The notes: a model not told the origin generated them from the sequence alone. Counted from the stretch's first letter, positions 50,207 through 60,319 are shown. The stretch: 64,000 nt of DNA from Bacillus sp. J33 (GCF_000518885.1 NZ_JAEL01000010.1:23006-87005), one strand, 5' to 3'. Numbers and translations are program-made.

Positions 50207-51132
50207 GCTTTCTTACCTTCCTTCTTCACTTCATTTTCATAGAATACCCATGTGGATGATGATTTGAAAATTAGCAATGTTAAAACTAGGATGATAATGA
50301 ACATAAACCAAGCGTTTGCACTGGCATACCCCAATTGGTGATGTTTAAATGCATTATTGTAAACAAATAATCCATAAAAATAAGTAGATTTTAAAGGACC
50401 ACCGCCAGTTAAAAGTAATACAAGAGTCAACTGCTGCAACGCGGCAATAACAGATGTAATCACATTAAATAGGATTGTTGGTGTAATGCTGGGAATGGTA
50501 ATATTAAAAAACTGTCTTATAGGACCTGCTCCATCAAGAGCTGCCGCCTCATAAAGTTCGGGTGAGATTCCTTTAATGTCTGTATAAAAGATAAGCATCA
50601 TGGTCCCCACTCCCCAGGCACTTGCGATAACAATTGTTATAATTGCCCACTTTGGATCAATCAGCCATTTTGGCCCTTCAATACCTAGGAAAGATAGTAA
50701 ATAATTTAAAATTCCATACTCCGAGTTAAATATCCAACCCCATATGATTGAGATTGCTACACCTGATACAACTGCTGGGAGGTAGAATATCGTTCTGAAT
50801 ATTTTCATACCTTTAACAGGCTGTGTAATGAGAAGCGCAAGCACCAATGCTATGATTAGGTTAAGAGGGACGAAGATTAAGGCAAATTTAAAAGTAATTA
50901 CCATAGATTTGTAAAACTGAACGTCTTCAGTAAACATTTTCTTATAATTACCTAGCCCAATGAACTTCGGATCACTTGTTACTGGCCAATCAAATAAACT
51001 CATAACTAAAGAAAACAGCAATGGCCCTATGGTAAAAACTAAAAATCCAATAATCCATGGCAAAATAAACAGATAGGGCACCTTTTTGTCTACTAACATA
51101 AAACTTTTTAGACTCTTTTTTTTCTCAAACAT
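50203..51132 (-). CDS. carbohydrate ABC permease (MalF/UgpA type)
   Basis: 309 residues with six to seven helices and the EAA loop SPELYEAAALDGAGPIRQFF. First permease subunit of the CUT1 importer. The ATG at 51132 follows AGGGG by seven bases; an in-frame TTG at 51147 is unlikely. It overlaps the second permease by four bases. Confidence 0.92.
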   Translation of the reverse strand: MFEKKKSLKSFMLVDKKVPYLFILPWIIGFLVFTIGPLLFSLVMSLFDWPVTSDPKFIGLGNYKKMFTEDVQFYKSMVITFKFALIFVPLNLIIALVLALLITQPVKGMKIFRTIFYLPAVVSGVAISIIWGWIFNSEYGILNYLLSFLGIEGPKWLIDPKWAIITIVIASAWGVGTMMLIFYTDIKGISPELYEAAALDGAGPIRQFFNITIPSITPTILFNVITSVIAALQQLTLVLLLTGGGPLKSTYFYGLFVYNNAFKHHQLGYASANAWFMFIIILVLTLLIFKSSSTWVFYENEVKKEGKKA

Positions 51133-51230
51133 AAACTGACCCCTCAAACATCAGATTTACTTACAAAATTAGAAAAAGCATCTTCAAGCAGCACTAGGAT
51201 GCTTATTCACATATAAAATCATTCTTTTAC

Positions 51231-52469
51231 TTATTTTGACGCTTCATTTAACGTTTTCTTCGGTTCCATTAAAGTACGAGGATTGAAAATTTGTTCGAAA
51301 ACTAAATTTAAGTTCTCTGAAACCATACTCCAGTCCTTAACGATAAACGAAGATGGGGTATAGCCATCACTCTTTTCGAGCATGGAATAAAACACGCTTT
51401 TAATTGGATCTTGTTCGAGCTTTTCTTTTTCTACTAAGCTTTTAAGTACTGGCAATTCGTATTCAATTCTTTGTTGGTTTGCTTCTTCACTAGTCCAATA
51501 TTTCATAAACTCAAATGCAGCTTCTTTGTGCTCAGAATCTTTTGACATAGCGATACCAGAAGAACTGATGATACTTACACTCCTGCCATTTTCAAATTTA
51601 GGCAGCTCTACAACACCATAATCAATTCCTGCTTCTTTCAAGGAACCAAGCGACCATGCACCATTAACAAACATCGCAACTTTTCCAGACTGCATTTCGG
51701 TTGAGCCTGAACCTTCAGTAGTAATTGCAAAGCCTTTTTTTAACATGTTCTGGAACCTCTCGAAGACTTCAATCGACTTAGATGAATTTAGGTTTCCTTC
51801 TAAGTTTCCATCCTTATCTACATATGCTGCACCGTTACCCCATAAATACATTTCAAAATCATATGGATCTGGTGTACCTGAAAAAGCAAATCCAGAAATT
51901 TTCTTTTCTTTATCCGTTAGCTTCTTAGCTGTTTCTTGAAGATCTTCCCAAGTCCAGCCAGCTTTAGGATATTCAATTCCTTTTTCATCAAAAAGCGCTT
52001 TATTATAGTAAACTACATGTGTTGTGTATCCAACAGGAAGCCCTAGAGTATCTCCTTTTTGAGAATTATAATTCCATAAAGCTTCGTAAAAATTATTTTT
52101 ATAATCGGCTCCCTCCTTTTCAATATAAGAATCAAGAGGCTCTAAAGCATCCTTATAAAGAGGGTAATTCCACATGTACATAACATCTGGAGCATCCTTT
52201 CCACCCATACCAGCTGCTATCTTTGTATCGAATTCTCCTCCATATGCTTCAAGAACGACTTTTATCTTGTCATGTTTCTCATTGAAGTTGTCTACCAATT
52301 TTTGCTGCAGATCGACCGTTTCTTCTGAGTCCCAAGTTGCAAATCGAATGGTGGTCTTACCATCTTTATCTTCCTTACCATTACTTGATGATGAACTGCA
52401 TCCAGATAATAGTAAAACCGCAGTAAAAGTTAATAATAAAAACAGTTTAAATTTAGACATTTTCATCAT
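51231..52469 (-). CDS. sugar-binding lipoprotein (CUT1)
   Basis: About 412 residues with a signal peptide and lipobox LSGC, then a serine linker, so a membrane-anchored extracellular sugar receptor. The fold is of the MalE/UgpB class (IRFATWDSEE at the start; MFVNGAWSLGSL in the middle). First gene of the importer/lacZ operon. Start could be ATG 52469 or, with better spacing to GAGGAGG, ATG 52466. Repeated TTTACTAAA-type sites upstream (52509, 52540, 52604) are candidate LacI or catabolite operators. Confidence 0.92.
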   Translation of the reverse strand: MMKMSKFKLFLLLTFTAVLLLSGCSSSSSNGKEDKDGKTTIRFATWDSEETVDLQQKLVDNFNEKHDKIKVVLEAYGGEFDTKIAAGMGGKDAPDVMYMWNYPLYKDALEPLDSYIEKEGADYKNNFYEALWNYNSQKGDTLGLPVGYTTHVVYYNKALFDEKGIEYPKAGWTWEDLQETAKKLTDKEKKISGFAFSGTPDPYDFEMYLWGNGAAYVDKDGNLEGNLNSSKSIEVFERFQNMLKKGFAITTEGSGSTEMQSGKVAMFVNGAWSLGSLKEAGIDYGVVELPKFENGRSVSIISSSGIAMSKDSEHKEAAFEFMKYWTSEEANQQRIEYELPVLKSLVEKEKLEQDPIKSVFYSMLEKSDGYTPSSFIVKDWSMVSENLNLVFEQIFNPRTLMEPKKTLNEASK

Positions 52470-52508
52470 AATCCTCCTCTTTTTTTATATTTTTATAATA
52501 ATTCAGAT

Positions 52509-52550
52509 TTTACTAAATGTAAATGCTTTCATTAATAAATTTACTAAAAT
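52509..52550. promoter_or_regulatory. operator-like half-sites before sugar operon
   Basis: TTTACTAAA occurs at 52509 and again at 52539; between them TGTAAATGCTTTCA (52518-52531) resembles a LacI/CcpA-type cre site with TG instead of the central CG. It lies about 50-80 bases upstream of the binding-protein start. Confidence 0.5.
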
Positions 52551-52603
52551 ATTAAAAAACGTTATATTTAATATGGTAAGAAGGTATAATCTAAAATTAA
52601 AAC

Positions 52604-52622
52604 TACTAAAATAATTTTAGTA
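52604..52622. promoter_or_regulatory. 19-bp perfect palindrome
   Basis: TACTAAAATAATTTTAGTA, upstream of the sugar operon. It shares TACTAAA with the sites at 52509 and 52539 and is another candidate operator. Confidence 0.5.
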
Positions 52623-52633
52623 AAACTCAAAAA

Positions 52634-52677
52634 AAATAGCCTGTGGAAAACTAAAAAAAATCCACGGGCTATTTTTA
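52634..52677. terminator. terminator before the sugar operon
   Basis: AATAGCC-GTGGA pairs with TCCAC-GGCTATT around an A-rich loop, followed by T-run. It ends the small gene at 52675-52884 or blocks readthrough into the sugar operon. Confidence 0.75.
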
Positions 52678-52884
52678 TACATTAATATGCTTGTTTAAAC
52701 CACTTGTATACCGCTTAAACGCGCTAGTTCCTGCTAAATCTCTTTTAAAAACACCTGCATTCTCAAGGACTTTAGAAAATGCGACTTCATTTGTTAATAT
52801 AGATTTAATACTGCTTTCAGTAAAATTTAGATGTTTTTCTGTAACTTTCTTTGCCCAATCCAAATGTTTTTCAGTGGTTTTCAT
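52675..52884 (-). CDS. 69-residue hypothetical protein
   Basis: A short basic helical frame with an internal near-repeat (TEKHLDWAKK then TEKHLNFTESS). The ribosome site is weak. It ends exactly at a terminator, a sign that it may be real. No family recognised. Confidence 0.35.
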   Translation of the reverse strand: MKTTEKHLDWAKKVTEKHLNFTESSIKSILTNEVAFSKVLENAGVFKRDLAGTSAFKRYTSGLNKHINV

Positions 52885-52970
52885 TTCTCACATCTTTTCG
52901 AACACACTCGAAAGATTCATATTGCAATAAGTATTGTTCTAATAAATGCAATTCTTCCTTGAGTCTGCAT

Positions 52971-53028
52971 AAAAAAGGTGCCTTCCCCCTCATTCACTAA
53001 CGTACCAACGCATCTAGGGAAAGGCACC
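52971..53028 (-). repeat. GGTGCCT palindromic repeat, copy E, terminator-like
   Basis: GGTGCCTTCCCCC, core ATTCACTAACGTACCAACGC, then GGGAAAGGCACC. Read on the minus strand, the stem is followed by six T residues, 64 bases after the BCCT stop; it forms the terminator of that gene. Confidence 0.8.
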
Positions 53029-53091
53029 ATTATTTTTAACGTTCGTCAAAAAAATATGAGCTCAAATGAATCAGCTCATTATCACTTAGTA

Positions 53092-54693
53092 TTAAATATT
53101 ACTTACCTTACGTACCTTACCTTCTGCTACAACATCTTTTCTTCTTACATTCTTTTCCCATGCCCGGTCTTCATCCATCATTTTTTTTGCAGCATAAATG
53201 GTCAGGAATTGGATAAAAATGATTGGTATTCCCATAAGACCAGAAAGAACTTCCAAAGGTGCCAGTCCGCCTATTCTCATTAAAACAAGAGCAATAGTGG
53301 TCACAAGCGCAGCAACAATTAAGCGTAAACCCTTTGAAGGCTCAAATTTACTCATGTTTTTTGTACCCGTGTAAGATGCAATCGTATAAGTAGTTGAGTC
53401 TAGTGTGGTCGTTAGGAAAATCGTTGTAACAACCACAAAAACGATTATTGCAATCGTAGAAAAAGGTAAAGAAGCAAGTATTTCAGGAATGGCTGTCATT
53501 GAATTTTGTTCTTGGACAATTTTCAATACAGGAACCTCTCCGGTAATATATCTATGCACTCCAAGACCACCGAGGATCCCAGTAGCTACCCATGAAATAA
53601 GTGTGGGAGCTAACAAATAAGTTAAAATCATTTCTTTTATCGTTCTGCCGCGGGAAATCTTTGCAGCAAATATACTATGCAGCATCGCCCATGTAGCACA
53701 ATAAGCAAACCAAAAGACGGTATTGCTTTCAAGAGATGAGCTTCCTTGCTGACCTAGTGAATTCGTATTCAGAGACATATCAAGGTAATTAGAAATTAAA
53801 AATTTAAAACTATCCGTGAAATAATTAAGAATGAATAGCCCCGGTCCGGCAATCATAATGAATAAAGCAAAGACACCGGCTAAATACATATTTAGAGTAC
53901 TTAATCGTTTAATTCCTTTTTCTATGCCTAAATAAGCACTGACGGAAAACAATATGACCCAGATAATGGTCACAACTAATGTTAAACCAAATGTAACCTC
54001 AATATTTGCAAGCTTTGATAAATTATATGTTATGATGGGTGTTCCCAATCCCAAGGTAACGGCTGCCCCGGATATTATACTAACTAGGAAGATGATATCG
54101 AGGATTTTCCCCCCAATGCCATTAGTAAATTTATCGCCAAAAATACAGCGGCACGCTTCAGAGATTCGCATAAATGGTTTTTTACGAACGTGTAATATAT
54201 ACCCCATTGCTGGTGCTGCCATTACAAAGATAGCAAAAACTTGGAAACTCCACAAAAACATACTATATGAATTCCCCCACAATAATGCTTCTGCCGATTC
54301 TGCTTCCGCACCAAAAGGGGGATTCAGTGCAACATCCGTCCATTGAACCATTCCTGTCCGCATGATTGTCGAACCCAGGCCCATTGCAATTAAAATCGAA
54401 GCATATTCAAACATGGTGTACTTCGGTTTCTCGTTTGGATCTCCTAAAACAACTTGCCCATATTTAGAAAAAGAGAAAAACAAACCGGCTGCAACCATTA
54501 AAACTGCATACCATAAATATCCCCAAGTAAACATTTCAACAATCTTATCAAAAATATTATTTAAAAGGCCAAGGGATTTAGCCTCGTTCATTGAAAATGG
54601 AATACTAATTCCAAGAATAATTAATACAGATGGTATAAAAATTTTGTAATCTATTAATCTTTCGCTACTCGCTCCTTTTCTTCCATTATTCAT
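53092..54693 (-). CDS. BCCT-family transporter (intact)
   Basis: 533-residue betaine/choline/carnitine-type carrier, cytoplasmic ends and about twelve helices. Family marks include MGLGSTIMRTG in helix 3 and NTVFWFAYCATWAMLHSIFAAKISRGRTIKEM in the substrate region, where the Trp content differs from typical glycine-betaine carriers; its substrate may be another zwitterion. The C-terminal helix (ALVTTIALVLMRIGGLAPLEV) is complete, in contrast to the copy at 14908. GGAGG precedes the ATG. Monocistronic, ended by a repeat-derived hairpin. Confidence 0.92.
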   Translation of the reverse strand: MNNGRKGASSERLIDYKIFIPSVLIILGISIPFSMNEAKSLGLLNNIFDKIVEMFTWGYLWYAVLMVAAGLFFSFSKYGQVVLGDPNEKPKYTMFEYASILIAMGLGSTIMRTGMVQWTDVALNPPFGAEAESAEALLWGNSYSMFLWSFQVFAIFVMAAPAMGYILHVRKKPFMRISEACRCIFGDKFTNGIGGKILDIIFLVSIISGAAVTLGLGTPIITYNLSKLANIEVTFGLTLVVTIIWVILFSVSAYLGIEKGIKRLSTLNMYLAGVFALFIMIAGPGLFILNYFTDSFKFLISNYLDMSLNTNSLGQQGSSSLESNTVFWFAYCATWAMLHSIFAAKISRGRTIKEMILTYLLAPTLISWVATGILGGLGVHRYITGEVPVLKIVQEQNSMTAIPEILASLPFSTIAIIVFVVVTTIFLTTTLDSTTYTIASYTGTKNMSKFEPSKGLRLIVAALVTTIALVLMRIGGLAPLEVLSGLMGIPIIFIQFLTIYAAKKMMDEDRAWEKNVRRKDVVAEGKVRKVSNI

Positions 54694-54699
54694 TTTTTA

Positions 54700-55080
54700 T
54701 AACCTCCAGTACTTAATTTCTACTCTAACGCCAGAAAGTAAAAACATATATGACTGAAGTTATAACCACAAAAAACCAAAAACATCCTCGCATAAAATAC
54801 AGCGGGGCTATATGAACAAATGATTTCGGGATGTATTGGTATCAAGTCGATACGTCTTACTTATCCCAGCATTACAGAGATAAACTAAATATTGCTTTTA
54901 AAAAATAGAACCGTGGATTTCTTGTTTTGGCATTTCCTTTTTCACAAGCAATCTTTTCTTTATTTAGTCCATAATGAAACGTTCGGTGATTTGATCGAGA
55001 AAAACACAGAGAATACTGGACCTTCTCAAGATAAATTGATATATATTATTGAATTCCATTAAAGAAAGGCTTAATCCATA
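54700..55080. other. gene-free stretch
   Basis: No coding frame with a ribosome site was seen. A weak stem (CTCGC with GCGGG near 54790-54810) and AT-rich DNA are present. It may contain the BCCT promoter. Confidence 0.5.
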
Positions 55081-55326
55081 GGCTCTGTTAAACTTGCCTG
55101 TTGATTTCCGCTCCAGGAGCTCAGCGAATCGCGGGCGGTCCGACGCTCCTCGGCACATTCGTGCCTGTGGGGTCTCCCTTTGACACGCTCCTCCCGCAGG
55201 ACATTGAATAAGCTTCCCCGAATTAACACCTCGTCGTAAGGAAATGCGGAAGCATTTTCGAGGAGCTCGCACCTTCCGCTCCAATCAACAGGATGCTAAT
55301 AATCAACAATCAGCTTTAACACAGCC
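55081..55326. mobile_element. MITE-like repeat, copy 2 (246 bp)
   Basis: Begins GGCTCTGTTAAA and ends TTTAACACAGCC, flanked by identical 8-bp AATCCATA (55073-55080 and 55327-55334). Matches copy 1 at 808-1049 over the whole length, with differences mostly as substitutions and small indels. No transposase gene. The following stretch 55327-55867 has no convincing gene, only weak hairpins near 55455 and 55760. Confidence 0.87.
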
Positions 55327-55867
55327 AATCCATAAAGAATGGAAAAAACGCGGATGTTTAGAAGGAAAACAAGGCCATTTATCATAACCAAAGGAACATA
55401 TTGAAGAGAATGACAACTTGCCTCCTCCATATGAGGTATAAAATAGCTTTTGAAAAAGTAAAAGGGACTAAGAAATAGGTCCTTTTCCAATAAGATTTTT
55501 TCGGAGAAGTTACAGCCTATTTTCTAGCTATAGACAGAATAGCAGTATCCTTGTTTTATAAAATTTCAGATAGTCTTATTCTTTCATGCCACGTTTGTTT
55601 GGATGAAATCCACAAGTACCTTCCTAGCAATACAAAATTTATTGTAACATAACATTCAGATAATATCGATCATTCAGGAAAGTGCGAGGCTATTTACGAC
55701 AAGCTTCTTACTTATGGTTACAGCTTCTTTTTGGGCTGAAAAAAAGAAACAAACCCCAATTTCGCTAAAGCTCTTTAAGGAATTTAGGGTTCGATTAATG
55801 AACATGGTGATTACAAACTTTTCTTTTAATCTAAATCAATTTCATTTGTGAGGTACCTCTCCCTCAC

Positions 55868-57910
55868 CTAATCCAACGAGATCCTCACTACATCATCCAA
55901 ATATTTCGTTGTGGAGTATCCAGTAATATCCAGACTTTGAGGAATCACTTTATTGCCGTGTATCTTCATGCTTTGAACGGTAAAGAAATGACGGGGATGT
56001 TCCATTTCTGCGTATATTTTTGGTGTAATCTTATTCATATCATATTCTTTCCCATTTTTATCAACTAGGACTCCTTCATAATCCCCCTCCATTGAATTAT
56101 TTTCACCTTCATTAGTCACAATATTGAAATGAAGTGATTCATACGCTCGATTTTTAATTTCATGATTGCTAAAGATAACAGTGGTAGGCTGGCCAATTTC
56201 GACCTTATCAATTGAGATGGTACTGCCTGCATATTCAAAGGTTTGTGGATATTCCCTGGAAGCATCCAGTTCAATACTTTTATGATCTTCAATTGATAAA
56301 TACACACTATCGAATTGAACCTTAACCTCTTTGGTTTCTTTATCAAAAAGAGGTTCAAAGTGCGCCTGAAACTTACTCCAATTTATATCCGGTTGTGCAT
56401 GTACGTAAGAATTGCCATATAAATCAGCTTTCACTATTTTATGGTTAACCTCCAGATTATTAAAATTGATAATGTCTATCCGCTTCTCTGGCTGTTCATT
56501 ATTGATGCCATATTGCAGAATTGTCGCTGTTGGAGCAAGGATTAGCTTATCCAGCCGAACCGGGACTCCCTCTATTTCTATTTCTTCATCCAATGCATAT
56601 TCGGTAGAAGGCTGTTTTGTAACAGGAATCTCAAAGTTCCACTCCCCTTCTTCCTGCTCCAAATTGAAGTAAGAATCAGAGGATTCACGTATTAATTTCA
56701 TAACTTTATTTATTTTGAGTTTAATTGTACCTTTATCCGGTTTCAGCGGACGGAGACTAATCTTCCCATGATAAATGTTCTTTTCCTTATTATTAAAATC
56801 TGATTCAATATCAGGAAGAAAGAACCTTGGATAGGTATTTGCCATCATGATTTCCCGTTCGTCCTCTATAAAAACTCCATTATCAATGTTAATCATATAT
56901 TGATTATTTTCTTTTGTATCTTCTATCTCATAAAAAATTAGCGTCTGGACATCATCAGCTATCGCACTTTTGATCTTTATTTTCACCCCATTGCTTTCCG
57001 CTTCCAGTTTCAGCCTTTCACCCAGGTCCTCCTGCAGAAAGGCGCGCAGCTCCTGATCTTCCTCTGTCCATGTGTAGTAGAGTTTTGAAAAGGCACCTGT
57101 AAAAAAACCTGCACATATGGATAAGGCGAATACACTTGCGGCAATAAGCCCCATTCTTTTACGTTTATTATTCTTTTGCTGTCTATGATTTTCCCTTTCT
57201 GTGATCCTTTCTTTGACATTCACCATGAAATCAGCTGGCACACTGAAATCCTCAATAGTTTCCGTAAAGTTCAAAATGACTTCTTGAAAGGAAGCTAAAT
57301 CCTCCTGACAGTCTTGACAGTGATAAATATGCATTTCGCAATCAATCTTTCGCGGCCGGTCCAGTTTTCTTTCCAGGTAATCCATGTAAATCTTTTGATA
57401 CTCCTTACAGCCCTTATAATTCTCCCCATATCCCATTTCTTTTCTAAGTGAATGGATTCCTAAATATAAAAGCTCTTTAACTTGTTCAACTGAAACTTGG
57501 AGAAGATGTGCTGTTTCATCCATAGAGAGTCCTTTTATGTATGTAAAGACTAGCACTTCTCTTTCATGCTCTTTCAACTGATCAAGTGCATGAAATAACT
57601 TCTGACGGTAATCACTTTCCTCTGAAGCTAGTAAACTTTTATCAAGAGAAAGCTCTCGGCAGATATGTATAAAAATGGTTGAAACCCACGTTTCGAATAA
57701 TAGATTGCTTTTAAATCCAGGCAATTCCTTGTGCACTTTTAAAATTGCCCGAAAAAAAAGCTCTTCCATATGCTGTTGATTCTTAAGATAGGACCAGCCA
57801 AGTGCATAAAAGGATCGTTGATGCTGCTCGAACCAGTTAACGATAGATTCTAGGCCTTTTTTTCTTGCCATTGCGGGTAAAACGGAATTATTTTTTGCTG
57901 GGATGATCAT
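55868..57910 (-). CDS. sigma factor fused to membrane anti-sigma (DUF4179-type)
   Basis: 680 residues combining two normally separate proteins. Residues about 20-160 are an ECF-type sigma: region 2 (NQQHMEELFFRAILKVHKEL) and region 4 (EREVLVFTYIKGLSMDETAHLL helix-turn-helix). Residues about 165-205 form an anti-sigma zinc finger (C191, H194-x3-C198-x2-C201). One membrane helix (about 253-273) follows, then a roughly 400-residue extracytoplasmic part of DUF4179/DUF5643 type. In usual systems sigma and anti-sigma are co-transcribed, and cleavage of the anti-sigma frees sigma. Here release would need proteolysis within one chain. GGGGAG precedes the ATG. A point of caution is whether homologs are split. 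Confidence 0.85.
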   Translation of the reverse strand: MIIPAKNNSVLPAMARKKGLESIVNWFEQHQRSFYALGWSYLKNQQHMEELFFRAILKVHKELPGFKSNLLFETWVSTIFIHICRELSLDKSLLASEESDYRQKLFHALDQLKEHEREVLVFTYIKGLSMDETAHLLQVSVEQVKELLYLGIHSLRKEMGYGENYKGCKEYQKIYMDYLERKLDRPRKIDCEMHIYHCQDCQEDLASFQEVILNFTETIEDFSVPADFMVNVKERITERENHRQQKNNKRKRMGLIAASVFALSICAGFFTGAFSKLYYTWTEEDQELRAFLQEDLGERLKLEAESNGVKIKIKSAIADDVQTLIFYEIEDTKENNQYMINIDNGVFIEDEREIMMANTYPRFFLPDIESDFNNKEKNIYHGKISLRPLKPDKGTIKLKINKVMKLIRESSDSYFNLEQEEGEWNFEIPVTKQPSTEYALDEEIEIEGVPVRLDKLILAPTATILQYGINNEQPEKRIDIINFNNLEVNHKIVKADLYGNSYVHAQPDINWSKFQAHFEPLFDKETKEVKVQFDSVYLSIEDHKSIELDASREYPQTFEYAGSTISIDKVEIGQPTTVIFSNHEIKNRAYESLHFNIVTNEGENNSMEGDYEGVLVDKNGKEYDMNKITPKIYAEMEHPRHFFTVQSMKIHGNKVIPQSLDITGYSTTKYLDDVVRISLD

Positions 57911-58148
57911 TATAATTCTCCCCTTTATGTATGCCTATTTGTATTTCGAAACCTCTAAAAAATTTATTCCAGCTCGGAAAAAATTTAATAAAGTCTATAA
58001 GATACTTAGCCTTTCTTTTATTATAACTATTATAAAGTCATTGTTCACAAAATTTGGATAAAACGCATCTCAGGTAGAAGGAGAACATTCCACTGACCTT
58101 ACATCACTAAAAAACTCTCATATTTTTTCAATAAATTTATATTTATAC

Positions 58149-58214
58149 AAAATAAAAAACTCCTTTTCAAGAAGTTGTTGCCTTAAACAACCAAGTCTTC
58201 TGCAAAGGAGTTTT
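58149..58214. terminator. long hairpin before sigma-fusion / after SDR
   Basis: AAAAACTCCTTT pairs with AAAGGAGTTTTT; an inner stem (GTTGTT with AACAAC) lies between. Bidirectional terminator-like, just downstream of the SDR remnant (minus strand). The rest of 57911-58148 holds no gene. Confidence 0.7.
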
Positions 58215-58233
58215 TCCAATTGAATAATAAAAG

Positions 58234-59144
58234 CTATCTGTAGCCCTCGGTATTAGCCGGTTTCCCGGCCTCCTGTACCTCAACCAAATATCTGAAAGCA
58301 TCCGGCTGAGAACCGTCTAGGTCATGAAAATTATACATTTTCGCCAGCTGTCCACTTGAAAAGGACTGGCCGTTCAAGCGTTTTTTATCTGGATCTTTTG
58401 CTATGGCACTTATTGCACGCCCTATATATCTTGGTGTTTCTGAGATCACGAAATGAGGATCCTTTTCGGCACCATCTTTCCAGTTCTCCTCTGTTACTCC
58501 AAACACTCAAGCATGATTTCAGAACGCATCCATCCGGGTGAAACAGCAACCGCTGTGCAATCATAAGGTGAAAGTTCATGTGCCAAAGCTTTGGCCATGC
58601 GTATAACCGAGCTTTTAGCCAAATCATAGAAAAGAGACAGACGGTAGCGATTTTGATTGTACTCCTCTGTTCCGTCTGTTATTTCGGCAACTAATCCCCC
58701 TTTACTTTTGATCAGGAGAGGAAGGGCATAATGACTTGTAATAATATGGGTATCAATCGCCAAACGAAGCATTCTCTGCCCCTTATCCAAGGAATGCTCC
58801 CAAACCGGAATATTCCATTCCATTAAATATTCGCTTCCCCATATATCATTGACGAGGATATCCAGCCTTCCTTGTTCTTTCTCTATTCTTTCAATTAAAG
58901 ATTGGACCTGTTCAGGTACTAGGTGATCGACTTGAACGGCTATTCCAATGCCGCCAAGTTCATTGACCAATTCAGCTGTTTCCTCAATGGTTTCCTTACG
59001 CCCATATTCCGACATCTGGTTTCGTGTCGTACGGCCTGTAACATAAACTGTCGCACCAGCAGCCCCCAGTTCCATTGCGATGCCGCGGCCAGCTCCCCGT
59101 GTTCCTCCGGCAACCAATGCTACTTTCCCTTTCAATGAAGTCAT
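58234..59144 (-). pseudogene. short-chain dehydrogenase (SDR), frameshifted
   Basis: An NAD(P)-dependent oxidoreductase gene in two frames. Frame 1 (59144-58494) has the nucleotide motif GGTRGAGRGIAMEL near residue 12, then the catalytic Tyr-x3-Lys region as YDLAKSS, and reaches VSPGWMRSEIML before ending after three foreign residues. Frame 2 (58506-58234) continues the family pattern (FGVTEENWKDGAEKDPHFVISETPRY). A single-base deletion near 58505 explains it. It could also be a base-calling error. Divergent from a WYL regulator that may control it. Confidence 0.8.
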
Positions 59145-59249
59145 TTCGATCAGCCCCCTTTTATGTTATATCTATACTATAATCTATAATGTTGACATCT
59201 AATGTCATATATAAAAATGAATATTTTACCTTGGCCAGGAGTGAATAAA

Positions 59250-60224
59250 ATGCGGGCAGACAGACTCATTTCTATATTATTATTGCTTCAAAATAACGTA
59301 AGAATGACCACAAGGGAATTGGCAAAAGAATTGGAAGTAACAGAACGCACCATACACCGGGATATGGAGGCTTTAAGTGCTGCAGGCATCCCTGTCCTAG
59401 CTGAACGCGGAAAATTTGGCGGATGGAGACTGCTTGAAAAATACAGAACCAATCTTACCGGGTTAAAAGCCGATGAAATCAAAACACTGCTTCTCTCCCC
59501 CTCCTTCCAACACCTTGCAGATCTGGGAATCAGCGATGATTGGAAAGAAGCACGCCAGAAACTCCTTGCAGCAATTCCGGCTCCCCTAAAAGAGGATGTG
59601 AAAGACATTTCCAACCGGATTCATATAGATACCAGCACGTGGAGGCAATCATCAAGGGAAATGAAGTCTTTTGGAATACTGCAGCAGGCGGTATGGGAGG
59701 AGAAAAAACTGCAAATCCAATACGAAAAAGCAGATAAACAATCGATTGAAAGAGTTGTTGAGCCATTAGGACTAGTAGCTAAGGGGAACACTTGGTATTT
59801 AATAGCTGCATCTGATGAAAAAATAAAAAGCTATCGCATTTCAAGAATAGTTAAGGCCGAACAGATTAACGAAAATTTCAGCAGACCGCATGACTTTGAT
59901 CTCGCTGACTATTGGCAGGAATCGAAGAAAAAATTCATCAGCAGCCTGCCTAGATTTGAGGCAGAAGTGGAGATTTCTCCAGCCATCATTCATCGTATTA
60001 CTTTTACTGGGAGGTTTGTGCAGGTAATGCACATGGATAAGCCTAAGATAAACGGCTGGATTCCAGCAAGTCTATGCTTTGATACTGAACAAGAGGCTGG
60101 GGAATATATACTTGGGTTTGGGAATCAGATTAAGATCATAAATCCTGTTTCACTTAAGGAACGTGTAAGGGAAATGGCTGAGGGTGTTGCTGAATTATAT
60201 AATGAAAATGAGGTGGATCAATAA
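59250..60224 (+). CDS. WYL-domain (YafY-type) transcriptional regulator
   Basis: 324 residues: N-terminal winged HTH_11 domain (MTTRELAKELEVTERTIHRD at 19-38) and a WYL domain (about 160-235, KGNTWYLIAASDEKIKSYRI), followed by the C-terminal WCX region. These proteins act as repressors or activators that sense small ligands or nucleic acids. The ATG at 59250 follows AGGAG by eight bases; the earlier in-frame ATG at 59202 has none. It is divergent from the SDR gene with about 100 bases between, so it probably controls both. Confidence 0.92.
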   Translation: MRADRLISILLLLQNNVRMTTRELAKELEVTERTIHRDMEALSAAGIPVLAERGKFGGWRLLEKYRTNLTGLKADEIKTLLLSPSFQHLADLGISDDWKEARQKLLAAIPAPLKEDVKDISNRIHIDTSTWRQSSREMKSFGILQQAVWEEKKLQIQYEKADKQSIERVVEPLGLVAKGNTWYLIAASDEKIKSYRISRIVKAEQINENFSRPHDFDLADYWQESKKKFISSLPRFEAEVEISPAIIHRITFTGRFVQVMHMDKPKINGWIPASLCFDTEQEAGEYILGFGNQIKIINPVSLKERVREMAEGVAELYNENEVDQ

Positions 60225-60276
60225 AAAAGACAAGTAAATACATATTATCAATAGATTTCTTCAGCCTTATTTTTAT

Positions 60277-60319
60277 AAAGGTGCCTGTCCCCTCAGGACG
60301 GGGCAAGACACCTTTTCTT
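60277..60319 (+). terminator. GGTGCCT palindromic repeat, copy F, as terminator
   Basis: AAAGGTG-CTGTCCCC pairs with GGGG..GACACCTTTT, then CTTT. It follows the WYL gene by about 50 bases and belongs to the repeat family (short form without the ATTCATTAACG core). Confidence 0.75.
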
